Shown here: piece after piece, positions 1 to 3,136 of the stretch
How the letters are laid out: each line of letters starts with the position of its first letter
Position numbering within the stretch: the first letter of the stretch is position 1
DNA from: an uncultured Bacteroidales bacterium
GTDB taxonomy: Bacteria > Bacteroidota > Bacteroidia > Bacteroidales > Paludibacteraceae
DNA length: 5,807 nt
Assembly (NCBI GenBank): GCA_937916355.1
Contig: CALFTM010000016.1
Span: 1-5,807 of the forward strand
Reading direction: 5' to 3'
Program-made: the position numbers and the translations under genes
Notes under the pieces: generated by a model
What the model was told of the DNA's origin: nothing
Database searches by the model: none
What the model saw: only the letters and a program-made list of their open reading frames with translations

Positions 1-908
1 TGCTTCTTGCAAAGTTTTAACAAATATTGGTACTCTTCTTGCACAAACTCCTCCATATCATCTAAAGAGATTGTGGCTCCAATTAAATCATAACTATTTC
101 CAACCCATAAATCGTACCATCCGTTGTATATGAAAGACACGCCGTCTTCATTCAAAATAAAGTCTTCGCTTATCTTAAAGTCTTCATAACCATTATTTAT
201 AAAATCAGTGAGTTCGGACGACTCCATATAGATTTCTATCAATTCGGCCTTCACCTTTTCAAACAGTTTTTTTCTCAGTTTATCGTCATAGTCCGTTATG
301 AAGTTATCAATAGTGAGATTCAGAGGCAAGCCCGTTTTCAAATCGCAAATCTTTGACTCTGAACTCCTGCAATGACTCGTAACAATCCAATCTTTAAAAG
401 TTGACACCTCCCAACCGTATTCTTTCAAACTGACATGAGCTTCGGACTCGAAAGAACCTGAGTCCATATCGGACCAATTTTCTTCTATAAGATCTTTAAT
501 GTCAGAAAGTTGAACACAGTAAGGCGTTACCCAATCCACCCAATTCAGCAGTTGTCTAAGAATTTCTTTTTGCAGATTTTTAAGCAATTCGGAATCCTCT
601 TTTTTAGATTTGACGGGGAGGGCAAAAGACATCGCAACATCAACACGTTCCTTTTCGTATTTAACTGCTATCTGATAAAACGTGATGTTCCGCAACTCAA
701 AAGAGTCAAGGACGGTGAAGTCATAGTATGACGTGGCAGTATCTCTTATCTCTGCGTCAGATGGTTGCATATTAGCCTTCACACTCGCCAAGGAGTCTGC
801 TTCATTTAGAGCCTTGTCAGACGACATCGTATTCACCCTCACGCTCGCCATGAATAAAAAAACAGACCCGCACAAAGCGAGCAATGATATGAATAAAATT
901 TTTCTCAT
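1..908 (-). CDS. Exported DUF3298-type (RsiV-like) protein, 3' end cut by window edge
   Basis: I translated this by hand from an ATG at 908-906. It gives 302 open codons with no stop before base 1, so the C-terminus is missing. Residues 1-23 form a signal peptide or membrane anchor (MRKILFISLLALCGSVFLF). Cys13 lies inside the hydrophobic stretch and has Leu at -1, so it is a poor lipobox. Residues about 75-175 are a charged region of unknown fold. Residues 189-215 (DLKTGLPLNL, then a DKLRKKL helix) and 241-290 (FKISEDFILNEDGVSFIYNGWYDLWVG, shown here only by its key positions: F244, G256, F259, Y261, G270) resemble DUF3298: a TG-x-L-x-L segment, then a beta-rich 'gi-F-Y' core and a closing acidic helix. 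The family includes the anti-sigma factor RsiV and many Bacteroidota periplasmic proteins of unknown role. No sigma-factor gene is visible, so I do not call it an anti-sigma factor. Only a few residues are probably missing. Start and frame are firm; the family call is by motif recall. Confidence 0.72.
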   Translation of the reverse strand, partial: MRKILFISLLALCGSVFLFMASVRVNTMSSDKALNEADSLASVKANMQPSDAEIRDTATSYYDFTVLDSFELRNITFYQIAVKYEKERVDVAMSFALPVKSKKEDSELLKNLQKEILRQLLNWVDWVTPYCVQLSDIKDLIEENWSDMDSGSFESEAHVSLKEYGWEVSTFKDWIVTSHCRSSESKICDLKTGLPLNLTIDNFITDYDDKLRKKLFEKVKAELIEIYMESSELTDFINNGYEDFKISEDFILNEDGVSFIYNGWYDLWVGNSYDLIGATISLDDMEEFVQEEYQYLLKLCKK

Positions 909-955
909 AACTTGATGTAACTTTTCATTAACCTAATTTTATACTTTTTAGAACA

Positions 956-963
956 CAAATATA
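956..963 (-). promoter_or_regulatory. Putative Bacteroidota -7 promoter box for the DUF3298 gene
   Basis: On the minus strand the bases read TATATTTG, a full match to the Bacteroidota sigma-ABfr -7 consensus TAnnTTTG. It lies 47 nt upstream of the ATG at 908, implying a leader of roughly 40 nt. No good TTTG -33 element sits at the usual distance of about 20 bp; a TTG occurs only 10 bp upstream. The DNA is AT-rich, so a chance match is possible. Confidence 0.42.
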
Positions 964-1023
964 ATTGCAAAATCAAGAAGGTGTGCGATGTTGAACAAAA
1001 AAATTACAAAATATTTTCAATAT

Positions 1024-1053
1024 GGTTGTGAACTTACAACCTTTTTTATTTTT
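1024..1053 (+). terminator. Small hairpin followed by a T-run (weak terminator candidate)
   Basis: GGTTGT (1024-1029) and ACAACC (1036-1041) form a 6-bp stem with a 6-nt loop. On the plus strand it is followed directly by TTTTTTATTTTT (1042-1053), as in an intrinsic terminator. However, no plus-strand gene ends here. On the minus strand, where transcription from the ATPase would arrive, the T-run lies before the stem and only a weak, interrupted T-rich stretch follows. It may be an imperfect bidirectional terminator or mere chance in AT-rich DNA. Confidence 0.25.
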
Positions 1054-1065
1054 GCAATAGTTATC

Positions 1066-1139
1066 TCATCTCTCCACAAGCCGAAGTCGCTCAATTCCAA
1101 AGCCTTTGTGGGTTTTGTATTCGGCTTCAAAGATTTTGC
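1066..1139 (-). pseudogene. Duplicated 3'-end fragment of the small lipoprotein gene
   Basis: Bases 1077-1139 are identical to 2638-2700 (63 bp). With two mismatches the match extends down to 1066, matching 2627, the stop codon of the small lipoprotein gene. On the minus strand the fragment reads SKIFEAEYKTHKGFGIERLR then LVER and a TGA stop, against the intact gene's GKIFEAEYKTHKGFGIERLR then LEER and TGA. Homology stops abruptly at GCAAAATC on the upstream side, so no start or signal peptide is present and it cannot make the lipoprotein. It marks one outer boundary of the ATPase-containing insert; its partner is the functional 3' end of the lipoprotein gene. Confidence 0.88.
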
Positions 1140-1175
1140 TAAAAAAATTTGTTATAAACCTCTTTATTTTTTATA

Positions 1176-1286
1176 AAAATCCGCAACTCTACTGCGAATT
1201 TTCAATGAAAATTTGAAGTAGTACTGCAAAATTTCAATGAAAATTTGAAGTAACACTGCGAATTTTTAATCATTTTAAATTATGCT
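1176..1286. repeat. Left copy of 111-bp direct repeat flanking the ATPase gene
   Basis: This copy matches 2437-2547 at 109 of 111 positions, at a constant offset of 1261 bp. The differences are C/T near 1203 and A/T near 1252. The core is three tandem 32-bp units at 1191-1222, 1223-1254 and 1255-1286, each beginning ACTGC. The third unit is divergent and contains the ATPase stop codon (1275-1277) and its last codons. Beyond 1286 similarity continues at a lower level to about 1304. On the other side, similarity fades at 1172-1176, where the right copy enters the ATPase promoter. Confidence 0.93.
1191..1254. repeat. Two tandem 32-bp imperfect-palindrome units (left copy)
   Basis: Each unit is built around the dyad AATTTTCA-A-TGAAAATT. 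It is exact over 17 bp in the first unit and carries one mismatch per arm in the second. In the second unit the dyad extends outward to TACTGC at one side and GAAGTA at the other, with about 13 of 15 arm positions pairing. Such units could fold into hairpins in RNA or single-stranded DNA, or bind a dimeric protein. The same units lie at 2452-2515 in the right copy. I do not recognise them as a named repeat family. Confidence 0.8.
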
Positions 1287-2408
1287 ATTAGCCCATAATT
1301 TTTTGAAAAAATCGTATACATAAAGATGTTCAATGCCGTCAATAACTCTGTTGAATCTATCAAGAGAGACTATTATCCGTTGACAATCAGGATGTTCCTC
1401 GGCAAAGGCTTTCAAACCTTTCAGATGCTTCGGCAAAACGGTTTCGGTCGATTTGATTTCTATCGCAACTTTCGCATCTCCCAAAATCACATCTACTTCA
1501 ATCTGAGTATATGTTCTCCAATAGGAAAGTTTATTAGGATTTGCAGTATAGCTCAAATATGCCACAAGTTCTTGAATTATCAGATGTTCAAAAGCATGAC
1601 CATAATCGGTAGTTCCACGTTGTAAATTTGAACGCCCCAGCAAATAGTTAGTAACACCCACATCAAACAAATAAAACCTTGGCGATTGCACCAATTTTCT
1701 TTTCATTTTTTTTGTGAACGCCGGAATCATATAGCCGACGAGGGTATCTTCTAATATCTGGAAATATTCTTTCACCGTATTGGAACTCACACCACAATCA
1801 GATGCAATATTCAAATAATTCACCATCTCACCATCTGTCATAGCTGCAATTTCCAAAAAACGAGAAAAACCTGCGAGGTTTCTGACTAACGATTCCGCCT
1901 GTATCTCTTCCCGCAAATACACTCCGACGTATGCCTTGAGCAAAGCAGCTGGATTATCTTTCATATAATGACGAGGAATCATGCCATTGTTCACAGCTCG
2001 ATCTATGTTAAAATCGGGGATTTCACAACTCACGAACGGAAATAAATATTGAGGAACTGCACGTCCCCCTAATGTGTTTACGCCCTGCCTCCTAAGTTTT
2101 CTTGCACTCGAGCCACATAAAACAAAACGCACCTGTTTGTTTGTAATCAACCAATGAATTTCATTAAGCAATTCCGGCACTTGTTGAATCTCATCGACAA
2201 TCACCAATGTCCCCTCTTTTTCATGCGCCAAAGACTCTCTCAACAATGCAGGTCTACGTCGAAGTCGGTCTAACACATCCGTTTGTAACAAGTCAAAGTA
2301 AATAGCATTTGGATACTTTTTCTTCAGCAACGTGGTTTTTCCCGTTTGGCGAGCACCAAACAAGAAAACACTTTCATCGTTGATTATTTGCAAAATACGC
2401 TCTTTCAT
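1275..2408 (-). CDS. AAA_14-DUF4143 family ATPase
   Basis: I take the ATG at 2408 as the start (377 aa). An in-frame TTG at 2447 would add 13 residues but lies upstream of the promoter box. The AAA_14 domain (about 10-140) carries Walker A GARQTGKTT (18-26), Walker B LVIVDEIQ (68-75), the sensor-like GSSARKL (99-105) and GGRA (114-117). A winged-helix-like segment (about 190-229, with SSNTVKEYFQIL) follows. DUF4143 spans about 265-325 and keeps the residues of a PD-(D/E)XK-like core: E274 (AFEHL), D306 (EVDVIL) and E317-x-K319 (IEIKS). Length and domain order are normal, so the gene appears intact. The family is widespread and multicopy in Bacteroidota and archaea; its function is not established, though roles in DNA-linked or defence processes have been suggested. 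Both flanks are repeats (1176-1286 and 2437-2547), and the stop codon is inside one. It lacks transposase or integrase motifs. Confidence 0.93.
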   Translation of the reverse strand: MKERILQIINDESVFLFGARQTGKTTLLKKKYPNAIYFDLLQTDVLDRLRRRPALLRESLAHEKEGTLVIVDEIQQVPELLNEIHWLITNKQVRFVLCGSSARKLRRQGVNTLGGRAVPQYLFPFVSCEIPDFNIDRAVNNGMIPRHYMKDNPAALLKAYVGVYLREEIQAESLVRNLAGFSRFLEIAAMTDGEMVNYLNIASDCGVSSNTVKEYFQILEDTLVGYMIPAFTKKMKRKLVQSPRFYLFDVGVTNYLLGRSNLQRGTTDYGHAFEHLIIQELVAYLSYTANPNKLSYWRTYTQIEVDVILGDAKVAIEIKSTETVLPKHLKGLKAFAEEHPDCQRIIVSLDRFNRVIDGIEHLYVYDFFKKLWANSII

Positions 2409-2426
2409 GACACTATACAATTTTTG

Positions 2427-2459
2427 CAAATATACGAAAATCCGCAACTCTACTGCGAA
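2427..2459 (-). promoter_or_regulatory. Putative Bacteroidota promoter of the ATPase gene
   Basis: On the minus strand TATATTTG (2434-2427) matches the -7 consensus TAnnTTTG exactly. TTCG (2459-2456), 21 bp upstream, is a 3-of-4 match to the -33 TTTG. Transcription would start near 2421, leaving a short leader of about 13 nt before the ATG at 2408 and excluding the TTG at 2447 as the start. The -33 part lies in the first 32-bp repeat unit of the right repeat, so the repeat supplies part of the promoter. The left repeat copy diverges at the -7 position. Confidence 0.55.
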
Positions 2460-2547
2460 TTTTTAATGAAAATTTGAAGTAGTACTGCAAAATTTCAATG
2501 AAAATTTGAAGTTACACTGCGAATTTTTAATCATTTTAAATTATGCT
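2437..2547. repeat. Right copy of 111-bp direct repeat flanking the ATPase gene
   Basis: This is the partner of 1176-1286 (109 of 111 identical, same orientation), with 32-bp units at 2452-2483, 2484-2515 and 2516-2547. It lies immediately upstream of the ATPase gene. Weaker similarity to the ATPase C-terminal codons continues to about 2565. Recombination between the two copies would remove a 1261-bp circle carrying the whole ATPase gene and leave one repeat behind. Confidence 0.93.
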
Positions 2548-2565
2548 GTACGCACATAAATTTTT
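2536..2565 (-). pseudogene. C-terminal remnant of a second ATPase gene
   Basis: On the minus strand these ten codons read KNLCAYSII and a TAA stop. The intact ATPase ends KKLWANSII and TAA at the matching place 1261 bp away. 25 of 30 bases agree and no gap is needed. One codon further upstream the frame hits a stop (2566-2568) and similarity is lost. The simplest reading is that a related ATPase gene once ended here, with its own downstream repeat, and was deleted. The alternative is that the ATPase C-terminus is simply encoded by the outer edge of the repeat element. Confidence 0.55.
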
Positions 2566-2571
2566 TTAAAT

Positions 2572-2626
2572 AGCCTAATCTAAAGCAACTTCTACTTACC
2601 TAACAAATAATTAAAGTGCTGCAACT
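2572..2626. other. Spacer between lipoprotein stop codon and right repeat
   Basis: This is unique AT-rich DNA with no ORF and no convincing terminator for the lipoprotein operon. The octamer GCAACTTC occurs at 2585-2592 and again at 2621-2628, a short direct repeat of doubtful meaning. The spacer shows no similarity to 1140-1175, the spacer in the equivalent place on the other side of the ATPase cassette. Confidence 0.6.
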
Positions 2627-2700
2627 TCACCTCTCCTCAAGCCGAAGTCGCTCAATTCCAAAGCCTTTGTGGGTTTTGTATTCGGCTTCAAAGATTTTGC
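2627..2700. repeat. Outer direct repeat, copy inside the lipoprotein gene
   Basis: This is the partner of 1066-1139: 72 of 74 positions match, and 2638-2700 is identical to 1077-1139. It covers the 3' end of the lipoprotein ORF including its stop. The segment contains an 8-bp inverted repeat, AAGCCGAA/TTCGGCTT, about 35 bp apart, and a short palindrome CAAAGGCTTTG on the minus strand. With 1066-1139 it brackets the ATPase, both 111-bp repeats and both spacers, an interval of about 1.5 kb. Confidence 0.92.
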
Positions 2701-3136
2701 CCTGTGGAGAGAGTTCCTCGGTCACGATTGTAGCAGGAAAGGTGTCTTGACGCACTTTGAAGTCAATCAGTTTGTAAGTCACGCGCGAACCGAACCAAAG
2801 CGGCTTTATCAGTTCCTTGTCATAAAGCTTGAAAAGGAAGAGCCGGTTTGCCATTACAGGAGAACTCAGCGTAGGTTTGGTGACGCCGACGGCAAGCTCC
2901 GGAACAGAGTCGCCGTTCAAGTCTCCGTAGTCGAAACGATAAACAGGATAAGGCAATTTCCAGTAGGAAATCACCTCATCGTTTTTTGTGTGAAAAATGT
3001 AAGAAAGCGAGTCGTTCACACGTTTTAAACCTATCGTTCCGCCATTGAACTCAAAACTCTCCGGCTTTTCTGTTGAGCAGCCGAAAAGAAACAGCAAAAC
3101 TGCAAGAATCAGTCTGTTATCGTTCAGGATCTTCAT
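2627..3136 (-). CDS. Small lipoprotein with FG-GAP/VCBS-like loop, partner of the DUF3160 lipoprotein
   Basis: The 169-residue product starts at the ATG at 3136. Residues 1-19 are a lipoprotein signal peptide ending LFLFGC, with Cys20 as the lipidated residue and STEKPE following. The rest should be periplasmic or surface exposed and looks beta-rich. Its one recognisable motif is DYGDLNGDSVPELAVG (about 69-84), whose D-x-N-x-D-x-x-x-E spacing resembles the calcium-binding loop of FG-GAP/VCBS propeller repeats. Only one copy is present, too short for a full propeller. The start overlaps the last 20 nt of the upstream DUF3160 gene in another frame, so co-transcription and translational coupling are likely. 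Its last 24 or so codons are the segment duplicated at 1066-1139. Function is unknown; the context suggests it works with the DUF3160 protein at the envelope. Confidence 0.85.
   Translation of the reverse strand: MKILNDNRLILAVLLFLFGCSTEKPESFEFNGGTIGLKRVNDSLSYIFHTKNDEVISYWKLPYPVYRFDYGDLNGDSVPELAVGVTKPTLSSPVMANRLFLFKLYDKELIKPLWFGSRVTYKLIDFKVRQDTFPATIVTEELSPQGKIFEAEYKTHKGFGIERLRLEER

Larger units (their letters stand above)
909..1274. other. Intergenic region between the ATPase and DUF3298 genes
   Basis: This gap of 366 bases holds no gene I accept. Going from low to high coordinates it contains the leader and promoter of the DUF3298 gene (909 to about 965), an AT-rich stretch, a small inverted repeat (1024-1041), the duplicated lipoprotein 3' end (1066-1139), a spacer unlike anything else in the window (1140-1175), and most of the left 111-bp repeat (from 1176). 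A 62-codon plus-strand ORF at 988-1176 runs through these pieces and has no family features. Confidence 0.8.

Noticed and set aside
510..915. Plus-strand ORFs of 73 and 60 codons
   Set aside because: They lie antisense to the continuous 302-codon DUF3298 reading frame and have no domain-like features.
988..1176. Plus-strand ORF of 62 codons with a hydrophobic stretch
   Set aside because: It crosses an inverted repeat, the antisense of the duplicated lipoprotein tail, and a spacer. It shows no family features and no promoter or start signal.
1176..1286. CRISPR array
   Set aside because: The 32-bp units abut each other with no unique spacers, and no cas gene is present.
2409..2447. N-terminal extension of the ATPase from a TTG at 2447
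   Set aside because: The extra 13 residues are not typical of the family, which starts close to the Walker A motif, and the TTG lies upstream of the likely transcription start.
1140..2626. Classical insertion sequence
   Set aside because: There is no DDE, HUH or serine/tyrosine recombinase motif, and the flanking repeats are direct, not terminal inverted repeats. A 63-74-bp duplication is far longer than a normal transposase target-site duplication.
2585..2628. GCAACTTC octamer repeated 36 bp apart as a target-site duplication
   Set aside because: It is too short to exceed chance in such DNA, and the 28 bp between the copies shows no element.
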